DNA of 64,000 nt from DATEVL01 sp035471625 (GTDB taxonomy: Bacteria > Chloroflexota > Anaerolineae > Anaerolineales > E44-bin32), in the NCBI GenBank assembly GCA_035471625.1, contig DATIPT010000167.1:4636-68635 (forward strand), in the 5' to 3' direction. Below are positions 32,835 through 42,155 of this stretch, in pieces. The translations under genes and the position numbers were made by a program. A model generated the notes under the pieces. The model was not told the DNA's origin. It did no database searches and saw only the letters and a program-made list of their open reading frames with translations. Numbering within the stretch: the stretch's first letter is position 1; the number at the start of each line of letters is the position of its first letter.

Positions 32835-35582
32835 CTAGGCTGCGATCTGGGCCCGATGTTCTTGAATCCACACGCGGGCCCGGTCGATGGCTTCGGGCAA
32901 GTCTGCGGGGTTCTTTCCACCGGCTTGAGCCATCGTTGGCTTGCCGCCCCCGCCGCCGCCCACGGCGGCCGCTGCCGCGCGCACCAATTCGACCGCGCTG
33001 ATCCCGCGTCCGGCGAGGTCCTGGCTGACGGACGCGATCAGCACCGGCTTCCCGTCGGGTGCCGAGCCCAGAAGCACGATATGGGAAGTGTGTTCACGAC
33101 GAAACGGATCGGAGAGGGCTCGCAGGGTATCGGCGTCACAGCCTGCGACCGTTCCCAGCAGCACCGCCACCGATCCGATCTCCTCGATCGGGAGGGTCGC
33201 CAGCTGGGTGCCGGCCGCCTGCCGTTCGAGCGCGGCCACACGGGCCGTCAGGTCGCGGTGCTCCCGCATCAGAGCATCCAGCTGAGCTTCGACGCGATCG
33301 GAGGAGGTCCCCAAGCCTGCGGCGACGCGCTCGAGGGAAGCCGTCGCTCTCTCGAAGTGCGCCTGCGCTTCGCGGCCCGTCAAGGCCTCGATCCTTCGTA
33401 TCCCGGCGGCGACGCTCTCCTCGCGTACGATCATGAAGGGGCCGATGTCCCCGGTGGTGCGGACATGGGTCCCGCCGCACAGTTCGTACGATAGCCGTTC
33501 GTCGCGCCCGATCGAGATCGTCCGGACCGATGCGCCGTAGGTCTCCCCGAAGAGCGCCATCGCGCCCTCCGCCTCGGCGACGGCCCGAGGCTTCTCGCGA
33601 ATCTCGAGGGCGTAGTCCTCCAGCACGGCCGAAGTGACGAAGCGCTGCACGCGGGCGAGCTCGTCAGGCTGCATCGCCCGAGAGTGCGTGAAGTCGAACC
33701 GCAGGCGATCGGGAGCCACCAGAGATCCCGCCTGACGTGCGTGCTCTCCCAGGACCGATCGCAGGCCGGCATGCAGCAGGTGCGTCGCGGTGTGATTGCG
33801 CATGATGTCCCGGCGTCTCGCCTGGTCGACTTGCGCCCGGCATGACTGGCCAACGCGTAGCGTGCCGCCGGTCACACGCCCGAGGTGCACGATCAGCCCG
33901 GCGACCGGTTCGTCTATGTCGCCGACCTCGAAGCGCCAGTTCTCGGCGCCGACGGAGACCAAGGTGCCGGTATCGGCGACCTGGCCGCCGGAAGCGACAT
34001 AGAACGGCGTCCGGTCGAGGACGACGGCACCTTCGGCGCCCGGCTCAAGGGCCTCGACCTGTCGACCGGCGTGGATCAGCGCGAGGACCTGTGCCGGCAG
34101 ATCCAGGTCGCCGTAGGGTTCGTAGGCGACTCCGGAGGGCGACAGGCGACCCGACTGTGTCAGGGAATCGATCACCCCTCGATAGAACGGGGTTTGGTCC
34201 GTCACCGCGGCGCCTGCGGCCGTGCCGGTCGAGGCCTCGCGGTGATGCGCCATCGCTTCGCGGAAGCCGCCTTCATCGACCGACAGGTCGCGCTCCCTGG
34301 CGATGTCCCGGCTGATCTCCAGGGGGAGTCCGTAGGTTGCGTACAGATCAAATGCCTTGGTGCCGTCGAGGATGCCACCGGAAGAGGCCGCTTCCGCCAG
34401 GAGGAGATCCAGGCGATTCAACCCGGTGTCGACGGTTCGCTGGAACCGCTCTTCCTCGTCGGTCAGGGTCCGCTCGATGGCCCGCTGATGGCGGACGAGC
34501 TCGGGATAGGCAGACCCGTAGACGTCGACGACGGTACGCGCCACTTCGGCCAAGAAGGGCGCGTGGAATCCGGCCTCGGCTCCGAATCGCGCCGCCCGGC
34601 GAATGACCATGCGACAGACATAGTTGCGTCCTGTGTTTCCAGGAACGACGCCGTCGGCGATCAGGAAGGAGGCGGCGCGGGCATGGTCGGCGATGACCCG
34701 GTAGGCGACCTGATGTTCACGGGCCTGGCGGTCATCGTGCTGCAGGAGGCCCTGGACCGTCCGCAGGAGCGGAACGAACAAGTCGGTCTCGTAGTTGGAG
34801 CGGACTCCCTGCAAGACGGAAACCAGCCGCTCGAAGCCCATCCCGGTGTCGACGTGCTTGTGCGGAAGGGGCTCCAGCGAAGACGGGCCAGTCCGGTTGT
34901 ATTGGATGAAGACCAGGTTCCAGAGCTCGAGGAAGCGCTGGCAGTCGCCGTTGACACGGCACGAGTGCCCGGCGACATCCCGTTTGTCGCAGGCGTCTTC
35001 GCCGCGATCCAGATGGATCTCGGTATCCGGGCCGCACGGCCCGACGTCGGCCATCTCCCAGAAGTTCTCCTTGCGGCCGAAATAGAGCACATGGTCCGGA
35101 TGGAAACCCGGTTGCTGGCGCCACAACTCCGCGGCTTCTTCGTCGCGGGGGATCTCGTTCTTCTCATCGGCGAAGCACGTCGCCCAAAGGTGCTGGCGCG
35201 GCAGCCCCCAGACTTCGGTGAGGAGTTCCCAGGCCCAGGTGATGGCTTCCGCCTTGTAGTAGTCGCCGAAGGACCAGTTGCCGAGCATCTCGAAGAACGT
35301 GTGATGCGTGTCGTCCCGGCCGACGTCATCCAAGTCGTTGTGTTTCCCGGCGACCCGCATACATTTCTGAGAATCGGCGGCCCGGGTATAGGGCCGAGAT
35401 CCGGTGCCCAGGAAGACGTCCTTGAACTGCACCATCCCGGCGTTGGTGAATAGGAGAGTCTCGTCCCCGCCCGGGACGAGCGACGACGACGGGACAATGG
35501 TATGACCCCGTTGTGCGAAGAAGTCGAGGAACGACTGCCGGATGGCCTGGCTGGTCGGAGGCGCGAAGGTCTTGGGTTTCAT
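32835..35582 (-). CDS. alaS: alanyl-tRNA synthetase
   Basis: AlaRS charges tRNA-Ala. The 915 residues contain the class II aminoacylation core at the N-terminus (IRQSFLDFFAQRGH, FTNAGMVQFKDVFLG, RDDTHHTFFEMLGNWSFGDYYK). The editing domain carries zinc motif HTATHLLHAGL and the matching ELCGGTHVRTTGDIG, and a C-Ala-like end has the family's glycine-rich AAVGGGGGGKPTMAQAGG segment. All expected parts are present. It heads the operon that continues to mltG and has a well-formed promoter. Confidence 0.98.
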   Translation of the reverse strand: MKPKTFAPPTSQAIRQSFLDFFAQRGHTIVPSSSLVPGGDETLLFTNAGMVQFKDVFLGTGSRPYTRAADSQKCMRVAGKHNDLDDVGRDDTHHTFFEMLGNWSFGDYYKAEAITWAWELLTEVWGLPRQHLWATCFADEKNEIPRDEEAAELWRQQPGFHPDHVLYFGRKENFWEMADVGPCGPDTEIHLDRGEDACDKRDVAGHSCRVNGDCQRFLELWNLVFIQYNRTGPSSLEPLPHKHVDTGMGFERLVSVLQGVRSNYETDLFVPLLRTVQGLLQHDDRQAREHQVAYRVIADHARAASFLIADGVVPGNTGRNYVCRMVIRRAARFGAEAGFHAPFLAEVARTVVDVYGSAYPELVRHQRAIERTLTDEEERFQRTVDTGLNRLDLLLAEAASSGGILDGTKAFDLYATYGLPLEISRDIARERDLSVDEGGFREAMAHHREASTGTAAGAAVTDQTPFYRGVIDSLTQSGRLSPSGVAYEPYGDLDLPAQVLALIHAGRQVEALEPGAEGAVVLDRTPFYVASGGQVADTGTLVSVGAENWRFEVGDIDEPVAGLIVHLGRVTGGTLRVGQSCRAQVDQARRRDIMRNHTATHLLHAGLRSVLGEHARQAGSLVAPDRLRFDFTHSRAMQPDELARVQRFVTSAVLEDYALEIREKPRAVAEAEGAMALFGETYGASVRTISIGRDERLSYELCGGTHVRTTGDIGPFMIVREESVAAGIRRIEALTGREAQAHFERATASLERVAAGLGTSSDRVEAQLDALMREHRDLTARVAALERQAAGTQLATLPIEEIGSVAVLLGTVAGCDADTLRALSDPFRREHTSHIVLLGSAPDGKPVLIASVSQDLAGRGISAVELVRAAAAAVGGGGGGKPTMAQAGGKNPADLPEAIDRARVWIQEHRAQIAA

Positions 35583-35603
35583 TGGGCTCTGCCGAACACG
35601 AGG

Positions 35604-35632
35604 ATTATACGCGATGGGGGAGTCGCCTTCAA
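35604..35632 (-). promoter_or_regulatory. sigma70-type promoter of alaS
   Basis: On the minus strand TTGAAG (35627-35632) and TATAAT (35604-35609) are separated by 17 nt. The predicted leader is about 15 nt. Confidence 0.75.
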
Positions 35633-35742
35633 TACGGACGCCTCCGGTCTCTCCGGCGCCAAGGCGAGAGGCGGCACGGACGCGATTTCCGATCGACGCG
35701 GTGGGGCTCCACGCCCGGAAGGGCCTCGGCGCGCAGGACTTG

Positions 35743-35751
35743 TGCTATCCT
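35743..35751 (+). promoter_or_regulatory. extended -10 of metallopeptidase gene
   Basis: TGC-TATCCT forms an extended -10 about 35 nt upstream of the ATG at 35787. AAGGAG (35768-35773) lies between them. No clear -35 is present. Confidence 0.4.
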
Positions 35752-35786
35752 TCGACTCGGCGATTCGAAGGAGCGCAGCAGCACCG

Positions 35787-36818
35787 ATGGCGATCACGGA
35801 ATTCCGCGAGAAGATTGACCGGGCACCGCTCGACGCAGCGATGCTGGCGCTGTTGCCGCGGCGTATCAGCGATCTCGAGCTGCGGATCGCCGGGACGCGC
35901 CTGGAAAGCCTGGTGGCCCAGTTGTACACCGATCTGGAGGCCGGCGGCCTCGTGTTCCGGCCGAAGTGCTATCTGGCCGACGAGTGGGGCTGTCCCACCG
36001 GCGTACCGGTGATCGGGATCCCTTTCTACCTCGCCGACCCACAGCTCTCGCGCATCGAAGGGGAGCTCACCGGGATCGAAGCCGAGAGCGATGCCGAGAT
36101 CCTGATGTATCTCCGCCACGAAGCCGGGCACGCCTTCAGCTACGCCTATCGGTTGTACCTGGAGCCCGACTGGACTCGCACCTTCGGTTCGTTCCGCCGG
36201 CCGTATCCGGAGGAGTACCGCCCCGATCCCTTCAGCGATCGGTTCGTCCGGCACATCCCCGGATGGTATGCCCAGCGCCATCCGGACGAGGATTTTGCCG
36301 AGACCTTCGCCGTGTGGCTGACCCCGGGGCTCGATTGGCGCGCGCAGTACGGCGGAACCCCGGCGATGGAGAAGCTGCTCTACATCGATCGGGTGACTCG
36401 GCTGTATGGGAATCAGCCGCCTCAGGTCACCGATGACTACCTCGATGAGCCCGTCGAGCGCCTGCGGGCGACGCTCGCCGAGTGGTACAGCCACTTGGAT
36501 CAACGCGGCCGCCGTTCTCTTGGACTGCCGCGCCTGATCGACACCGACTTGCGCCGCGTCTTCCCGGCGGGCAAGGGCATGTCGGCTGAGTCATTCATGC
36601 TGGCGTACCGCGGGCGCGTGATCTATGAGGTAAACTACTGGACGGGTATGGATCTTGATCGATTGGGCGAGCTCGTTGACGAGATCATCGAACGAATCCG
36701 CGCCCTTGGGCTGCGTGTGGCGCCGGGGCAGGAGTCGACGACGCTCATCGGGATCGTCGCCTTGCTGACGACTCTGGTGATGAACTACCACTACACCAAC
36801 CAGTTCGCCCGGCGCTGA
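35787..36818 (+). CDS. putative zinc-binding metallopeptidase
   Basis: The 343-residue protein has an HExxH motif in LMYLRHEAGHAFSYAYRLY. A downstream Glu in PDEDFAETFAVWL could be the third ligand, as in the 'putative zinc-binding metallopeptidase' family (Peptidase_Mx-like). There is no signal peptide. A hydrophobic stretch near the C-terminus (TTLIGIVALLTTLVM) might touch the membrane. The ATG is chosen from the AAGGAG 13 nt upstream, and the open frame before it is non-family sequence. It is followed after 25 nt by an ATP-grasp ligase, probably its functional partner (inference). The substrate is unknown. Confidence 0.8.
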   Translation: MAITEFREKIDRAPLDAAMLALLPRRISDLELRIAGTRLESLVAQLYTDLEAGGLVFRPKCYLADEWGCPTGVPVIGIPFYLADPQLSRIEGELTGIEAESDAEILMYLRHEAGHAFSYAYRLYLEPDWTRTFGSFRRPYPEEYRPDPFSDRFVRHIPGWYAQRHPDEDFAETFAVWLTPGLDWRAQYGGTPAMEKLLYIDRVTRLYGNQPPQVTDDYLDEPVERLRATLAEWYSHLDQRGRRSLGLPRLIDTDLRRVFPAGKGMSAESFMLAYRGRVIYEVNYWTGMDLDRLGELVDEIIERIRALGLRVAPGQESTTLIGIVALLTTLVMNYHYTNQFARR

Positions 36819-36843
36819 GGCGCCCGGCGGAAAGGAGGTCGCC

Positions 36844-37953
36844 ATGCGAATCTCGGTGCTCTACTGGGAGTGGAAAGAGAACGACCAGACGAAGCACGAC
36901 GAGGTCGTCGATCAAGTCCTCGCCGGCCTGATCGAGAGCGGCCACGAGGCGACCCTGCTCGGCGTCACGAACGACTTGAAGTATCTCGTCGATGCGATCG
37001 AGGAGCAGAAGCCGGACCTGGTGTTCAATCTGGTCGAAACCTTCGCCGACGACGATGCCTTTGAAATGAACATCGCCGCCGTGCTCCAGATCTTGGGCGT
37101 GCGCTTCACCGGCAGCGCGCCGCGGGTGATGGCGGTGCGGCAAGACAAGGCCCTGACCAAGAAGATCCTGGCCTTCCACGACGTCCGCTGTCCCCAATTC
37201 GCAACGTTCGACCACGACAACCTCGAGTTCGCCGGCAAGATGCGATTTCCGATGCTGGTCAAGCCGCAGCACGGAGATGCCTCGGCGGGTGTTGGCGATT
37301 CATCGCTTGTCTCCGATCTGCGGAGCCTGGTCGAACGGGTTGCCTACATCCATTCCGATCTGCACGACGCCGCGATCGTCGAGGAGTACATCGAGGGACG
37401 TGAGTTCTATGTTTGCGTCCTAGGGAATGATCCGCCGGAGGTCCTGCCCCTGATCGAGATGGACTTCTCGGATCTGCCCGAGGGCTATCCGCACATCTAT
37501 GGGCGGGAAGCCAAGTTCGATGAGAAGAGCGTCCAGTACTCCGGGACGAACGCCATCATCGCCACCGACCTACCGCCGGAGCTTCGCAATCGGATCGAGA
37601 TGACCGGCCTTGCGGCGGCCCAGGCAATGGAGGTGTCGGACTACGCCCGGATTGACATCCGCGTGGCGCTCGATGGGACCCCGTATGTCGTCGAGGTCAA
37701 CGCCAACCCCTACCTCGAATCGACCGGTGCGGTCTCCCTGGCGGCGCTGCAAGCCGGCTACTCGCACCGCGCCCTGGTCAATCAGATCGCTGAAATCGCC
37801 TGGGAGCGCTATGAGACGGGCGGTCCGGAGCGTCGCAAGGAGAAGGCCGTCGTCCCGATCCCGGCCGCACCCGGCCCCAACGGACAGGACGGGGAAGATG
37901 ACGAGCCCGAGGCGGAGTCGCAGGCCGACGAGCTCGAGTCCGAGCCCATCTGA
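36844..37953 (+). CDS. ATP-grasp ligase, D-Ala-D-Ala-ligase-like
   Basis: The 369 residues match the D-Ala-D-Ala-ligase type of ATP-grasp fold. Features are an N-terminal pre-ATP domain (VFNLVETFADDDAFE), the ATP-binding KPQHGDASAGV loop and EEYIEGREFYVCVLG. The magnesium site is in RIDIRVALDG...VVEVNANPYLE. It catalyses carboxylate-amine ligation through an acylphosphate; the substrates are not evident. True Ddl usually sits with mur genes, which are absent here, so a peptide or amino-acid ligase of another pathway is more likely (inference). The C-terminus is an acidic, probably disordered tail of about 35 residues. A strong GGAGG precedes the ATG. Confidence 0.8.
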   Translation: MRISVLYWEWKENDQTKHDEVVDQVLAGLIESGHEATLLGVTNDLKYLVDAIEEQKPDLVFNLVETFADDDAFEMNIAAVLQILGVRFTGSAPRVMAVRQDKALTKKILAFHDVRCPQFATFDHDNLEFAGKMRFPMLVKPQHGDASAGVGDSSLVSDLRSLVERVAYIHSDLHDAAIVEEYIEGREFYVCVLGNDPPEVLPLIEMDFSDLPEGYPHIYGREAKFDEKSVQYSGTNAIIATDLPPELRNRIEMTGLAAAQAMEVSDYARIDIRVALDGTPYVVEVNANPYLESTGAVSLAALQAGYSHRALVNQIAEIAWERYETGGPERRKEKAVVPIPAAPGPNGQDGEDDEPEAESQADELESEPI

Positions 37954-38038
37954 TCCGGCCGTAGGCGCGTTCCTGTCGCTCGTGGAGCACCTGCGGCATC
38001 ACCGCGATGCCGAACCCTGAGGCCGATACGACCCCGCG

Positions 38039-39277
38039 ATGAGACCCCAATCCGTCGATGAGCAGACGGCCCTGTTGATGCAGGGGACCGAGTACGGCGA
38101 CGAGACGCTCAAACAGAGCATGACGCAGGAATTGCGTCAGCGTCTGGTCGAGTCGCGGGAGACCGGGCGTCCGCTGCGCGTCTACTGCGGCTACGACCCG
38201 ACCAAGCCGGACCTGCATCTGGGGCACACGATCACGATGCGCAAGCTGCGCCAGTTCCAGGAGTTCGGCCACGACGTCACCTTTCTGATCGGCGACTACA
38301 CGACACTCGTGGGCGATCCGTCCGACAAGGACAAGCTGCGCCCGCGGCTCTCGTCGGACGAGATCCGGGCCAACGCCGCCACCTATGCCGAGCAGGCCTT
38401 CCGCATCCTGGACCGGGAGAAGACGCGCATCCGGTACAACTCGGAATGGCTGAGCACGCTGTCGTTCGCCGAAGTGATCCGGCTGTCGGCGAACTTCACC
38501 GTGCAGCAATTCCTGGCGCGCGAGCGATTCGCTCTGCGGGTCGAGCAGGGCGAGCCCGTCTATCTGCATGAGACGCTGTACGGCGTGATGCAGGGGTACG
38601 ACGCCGTCGCCCAGGAAGCCGACGTCCAGGTCGGTGGCAGCGAGCAGCTGTTCAACATCATCGTCGCCGGTCGCAAGCTCCAGGAGGTCTTCGGCCAGCG
38701 CCCGCAGGTCGGAGTGCTCCTGGGGATCCTTCCCGGCACGGACGGCGTCCTCCGCATGTCCAAGAGCACCGGCAACACGATCGAGATCATGAGCACGGCG
38801 GAGGACATGTACGGAAAGGTCATGAGCCTTCCCGACGCGGCGATGCCGATCTACTTCCGGCTCGTGACTCGCTTCGCCCCGGGCGAGATCGAAGACCTCG
38901 AGGGCCGGGTCCAAAGCGGAGCGGTTCACCCGCGCGATGCCAAGATGCGCCTGGCGCGCGAGATCGTCGATATCTACTATGGCGGAGACGAGGCGGCCAG
39001 GGCTGAGGATTCGTTCCGGAGAGTCTTCCAGGAAGGCCGAGCGCCGGAGTCGATCGATGAGCTAGTCGTGCCCCTCGGTTCCAGCGTCGCAGCCGTTCTC
39101 GAGACGGCTGGATGGGTAGCCAGTCGAAGCGAAGCGCGCCGCCTGATCGATCAAGGAGGCGTCACCCTCGACGGCCAACCGGTCTCATCGTCGAGCGACA
39201 TCGTGGACCTGACGAGGCCGCGGTTGTTGCGCCTGGGAAAGCGACGCCACGCCAGGCTTGTGGCGAAAGACGGGTGA
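38039..39277 (+). CDS. tyrS: tyrosyl-tRNA synthetase
   Basis: TyrRS charges tRNA-Tyr. The 412 residues show class I motifs: the HIGH box as HLGH in PTKPDLHLGHTITM, and the KMSKS box as RMSKS in VLRMSKSTGNTIEI. There is an S4 RNA-binding domain at the C-terminus (SRSEARRLIDQGGVTLDG). The motif pattern is that of the second bacterial TyrRS type (TyrZ-like). It ends only 6 nt from the convergent rtcB. Confidence 0.96.
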   Translation: MRPQSVDEQTALLMQGTEYGDETLKQSMTQELRQRLVESRETGRPLRVYCGYDPTKPDLHLGHTITMRKLRQFQEFGHDVTFLIGDYTTLVGDPSDKDKLRPRLSSDEIRANAATYAEQAFRILDREKTRIRYNSEWLSTLSFAEVIRLSANFTVQQFLARERFALRVEQGEPVYLHETLYGVMQGYDAVAQEADVQVGGSEQLFNIIVAGRKLQEVFGQRPQVGVLLGILPGTDGVLRMSKSTGNTIEIMSTAEDMYGKVMSLPDAAMPIYFRLVTRFAPGEIEDLEGRVQSGAVHPRDAKMRLAREIVDIYYGGDEAARAEDSFRRVFQEGRAPESIDELVVPLGSSVAAVLETAGWVASRSEARRLIDQGGVTLDGQPVSSSSDIVDLTRPRLLRLGKRRHARLVAKDG

Positions 39278-39283
39278 GGCGCC

Positions 39284-40753
39284 TCAACCTTTGACGACCG
39301 CCACTGGCCGCAGCCGGGCGACCTTGGCGGCGATCCCGGCACCGGCGACCACCTCGACCACGGCGTCGACATCTTTGTAGGCCCGCGGCGCTTCTTCGGC
39401 CAAGCCCGGCAGGCTCCCGGCGCGCACCCGCACCCCTTGATCTTCCAACTCCTGCCGCAACCGATCACCGCGGATGGATCGCTTCGCCTGATGGCGGCTC
39501 ATCCGTCGCCCGGCGCCATGGCAGGTGGATCCGAAGGCCAGGGCCATCGATCCTTCGGTCCCTAGCAGGACCCAGGAGGCTGTTCCCATGCTCCCGGGGA
39601 CCAGCACCGGCTGACCGAGACGCCGATAGCGAGGCGGCAGGCCCTCGAATCCTGGTCCAAAGGCCCGGGTGGCTCCCTTGCGATGGACGCATACCCGGAC
39701 CGTATCCGACTCGATCTTGTGTTCCTCGATCTTCCCCATGTTGTGGGCGATGTCGTAGACCTGCGTCAGGCCGGTGTCCCGCACGCGCCCTCGGAAGACC
39801 TCGTCAAACGCCGTTCGGGCATGATCGGCCAGGATCTGGCGGTTGGCGAAGGCGTAGTTGGCGGCGCACGCCATGGCCGCGAAGTAGGACTTTCCCTCCG
39901 GCGAATCGAGAGGGGCACAGACAAGCTCTCGGTCGGGGATCTGGATCCCATACCGAGCGATCGCCGGCTGGAACTCCCGAACGTAGTCGGAGCACACCTG
40001 GTGTCCGAAGCCGCGCGATCCGCAGTGGATCTGCACGACGAGGTTCCCGACCTCCAGCCCCATGGCGGTAGCGGCTTCGTCATGAAAGACCTGGTCGACC
40101 ACGTCGACTTCGACGAAGTGATTGCCGGCGCCGAGGGTGCCCAGCTGGGGCCGTCCGCGTTCGCGCGCCCGCGGGCTGATCGCGCTGGGCTCGGCTCCAG
40201 AGATCGTTCCTTCTTCTTCGGTCGCCTCCAGGTCGCCGGCCTGTGCGAAGCCTTTTTGCTCCGCCCACCGGGCGCCTTCCCGGCAGACCTTGTCGAGGTC
40301 CTTGCTGCTCAGGGGGACGCTGCCCTTGACACCGACGCCGCTCGGGCAATGCGCGTACAGTGCGCTCGCCAGCTCGGGGATCCGCGGCTCGGCTTCGCCG
40401 TAGGCGATCCGGCTCGCCAGCAGTCGAACGCCGCAATTGATGTCGTAGCCGATCGCCCCCGGGGAAATCACGCCGTCCGGCAGGCGGGTGGCGGCTACGC
40501 CGCCGATCGGGAATCCGTATCCCTGATGGACGTCGGGCATTACGGTCACGTGACTTACCAGGCCGGGGAGGGTGGCAGCGTTGACCGCCTGGCCAAGCGA
40601 GGCGTCTCCCAGCGCGTCCTCCACCAGGGCCTCATCGGCGAACAGCCGAACGGGGACGCGCATGTCGGAGCGGAAGCTCACCGGGATCTCCCACATCAAG
40701 GGAGATTGCCGGACCAGGTCTTGCTTCTGAGGGCGGGGCGTCTTGAGGGTCAC
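39284..40753 (-). CDS. rtcB: RNA-splicing ligase RtcB
   Basis: RtcB joins RNA 2',3'-cyclic phosphate and 5'-OH ends using GTP and Mn2+. The 489 residues hold the family motifs: MPDVHQGYGFPIGGV, IGYDINCGVRLL with the metal-binding Asp/Cys, GAGNHFVEV, VQIHCGSRGFGHQV, and GSTCHGAGRRMSR with the guanylylated His. It is downstream of and coupled by 6 nt to the archease gene, a known functional partnership. Confidence 0.96.
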   Translation of the reverse strand: MTLKTPRPQKQDLVRQSPLMWEIPVSFRSDMRVPVRLFADEALVEDALGDASLGQAVNAATLPGLVSHVTVMPDVHQGYGFPIGGVAATRLPDGVISPGAIGYDINCGVRLLASRIAYGEAEPRIPELASALYAHCPSGVGVKGSVPLSSKDLDKVCREGARWAEQKGFAQAGDLEATEEEGTISGAEPSAISPRARERGRPQLGTLGAGNHFVEVDVVDQVFHDEAATAMGLEVGNLVVQIHCGSRGFGHQVCSDYVREFQPAIARYGIQIPDRELVCAPLDSPEGKSYFAAMACAANYAFANRQILADHARTAFDEVFRGRVRDTGLTQVYDIAHNMGKIEEHKIESDTVRVCVHRKGATRAFGPGFEGLPPRYRRLGQPVLVPGSMGTASWVLLGTEGSMALAFGSTCHGAGRRMSRHQAKRSIRGDRLRQELEDQGVRVRAGSLPGLAEEAPRAYKDVDAVVEVVAGAGIAAKVARLRPVAVVKG

Positions 40754-40759
40754 GGATTC

Positions 40760-41170
40760 CTAGACATCAAACACGATCGTGGTTTCCAGGCCCTCGGTGT
40801 CTTCCCGGACGACAAGCTCATGAAACGTGACCGCCTTGATCGGCTTCTCGATCCCGGCCAAAGGAACCTCTTCCCAGGTCGCCGAAAGCGAGAGCGGCGG
40901 GGAGACTTCGACTTCGATCCGAACCGGGATCCGGGATCGGCCTTCGAGCGCGAACAGGACTTCCTCCAGCCATTGGACCAGCAGGGTCTCCCGGTCGGCG
41001 GCTTCCAGCCGGACCGACCGTTCCGACGACGGACCGTCGCTGCTGCGGGCTCCGCAGGCCGCGAGCATCGCCGAAGCAGCAACCTGGCACAGTTCACCCA
41101 TCGTCGCCCCGCGAACCCGCAGGGCCCAGTCCGCAGTGTGCTCGACCTCCTCGTACCGGACACCGCCCAC
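40760..41170 (-). CDS. archease
   Basis: Archease accelerates RtcB guanylylation and allows multiple turnover. The 136-residue protein opens with YEEVEHTADWALRVRG, which carries the metal-ligand residues. It ends KPIKAVTFHELVVRED...TIVFDV, the conserved archease tail. It starts with a GTG that lies 6 nt after a -10 hexamer, so its transcript is probably leaderless. It is the first gene of a two-gene operon with rtcB. Confidence 0.93.
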   Translation of the reverse strand: MGGVRYEEVEHTADWALRVRGATMGELCQVAASAMLAACGARSSDGPSSERSVRLEAADRETLLVQWLEEVLFALEGRSRIPVRIEVEVSPPLSLSATWEEVPLAGIEKPIKAVTFHELVVREDTEGLETTIVFDV

Positions 41171-41176
41171 AGATCG

Positions 41177-41182
41177 AGTATA
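41177..41182 (-). promoter_or_regulatory. -10 element of archease-rtcB operon
   Basis: A TATACT on the minus strand ends 6 nt before the archease GTG, implying a leaderless transcript. No clear -35 is seen. It is divergent from the FHA operon promoter 43 nt away. Confidence 0.5.
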
Positions 41183-41225
41183 TGCCGGAAGTTGCCTGTA
41201 ATGCCGGTCAACCGGGGCCCCCGGT

Positions 41226-41231
41226 TATAAT
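41226..41231 (+). promoter_or_regulatory. -10 element of the FHA operon
   Basis: A perfect TATAAT ends 9 nt before the ATG of the first FHA gene. A standard start point would leave a leader of about 2-4 nt. No good -35 is visible at 16-18 nt. Confidence 0.55.
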
Positions 41232-41240
41232 GAGCAACCT

Positions 41241-42104
41241 ATGGATCCGGATTCCGGCCTGCTTCTGCGGCGATTGCAGGAAGGATTGGCCACGCCCCTT
41301 GGCACCCTGACCGGGGAGCCCCCGATCTGGGATGTCGTCGGCTTGGAACTGTCTCGGGAAGCGCTCCAGGCTGTGCGCCAGGACGCTCGAGGTCGGGCGT
41401 ACGCCCCTGATCAGTTCACCATCAGTTTCAACACGGTCGACGCCAGGACCTTGGCGGCCGCCAACTCCGAGATCCAGGACCAGTTGGCGCGCGCGATCCA
41501 CACGGCTTTCTCCGAATGTGGCTTCACCTTGGCGCGGTATCCGCATATCACCCTCTCGGCCGATCCGACGTTGCCGATCGGCGGAACCCGGGTGATCGTC
41601 TGGCACAGCCGCGATCCCCTGAGCGTCGCCTCCGCGTTTGATGCTCCCAACGACGAGCCGCCGGATCCGCCTGCGGTGGGCGCCTTCCTCATCGTCGACG
41701 GGAAACGCCACTTCCGACTCGACCGGTCGCTGATCAACATCGGACGCAAGCTGGACAACCACCTGGTCCTGGCCGACCCGCACGTCTCCCGCCGTCATGC
41801 CGAAATCCGACTTCAGGGTGTGCGCTACATGCTGCGGGACCTGAACTCCACGGCCGGAACGCGCGTGAACGGTCAGCTAGTCGCTGAGCACCTCCTGCAA
41901 CCCGGGGACGTGATCGGCATTTCCGGGATCACCTTGATCTACAATGAAGATCCCGGCGGTCCTCCGGGGGCGGCGACCCGCTACACGCCGCCATCGATGG
42001 GCCGCAAGGACCCGAATCAAGTAACGCCTCTGGACCTTCGTCGAAGCGATTTCGAGAAGACTCGCCCCACGGACGACCGATCGTCAGGCGGGAAGGACTC
42101 CTAG
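41241..42104 (+). CDS. FhaA-like protein: DUF3662 plus FHA domain
   Basis: The 287-residue protein has a DUF3662 domain in residues about 10-120 (RAYAPDQFTISFNTVDARTL). An FHA phosphothreonine-binding domain follows at about 165-235 (LINIGRKLDNHLVLADPHVSRRHAEI, then NSTAGTRVNG), with the Arg, Ser, His and Asn of phosphopeptide binding all present. The Ser/Thr-rich, charged C-terminal tail could be a kinase target. The order resembles mycobacterial FhaA, which acts in cell-wall synthesis, but no Ser/Thr kinase gene is in the window. It begins the operon leading to FtsW/RodA. Confidence 0.9.
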   Translation: MDPDSGLLLRRLQEGLATPLGTLTGEPPIWDVVGLELSREALQAVRQDARGRAYAPDQFTISFNTVDARTLAAANSEIQDQLARAIHTAFSECGFTLARYPHITLSADPTLPIGGTRVIVWHSRDPLSVASAFDAPNDEPPDPPAVGAFLIVDGKRHFRLDRSLINIGRKLDNHLVLADPHVSRRHAEIRLQGVRYMLRDLNSTAGTRVNGQLVAEHLLQPGDVIGISGITLIYNEDPGGPPGAATRYTPPSMGRKDPNQVTPLDLRRSDFEKTRPTDDRSSGGKDS

Positions 42105-42155
42105 CGACGCGCAGCCGTGGATCCGATGACGGCGTGACCTCGACCTGACCCACCG

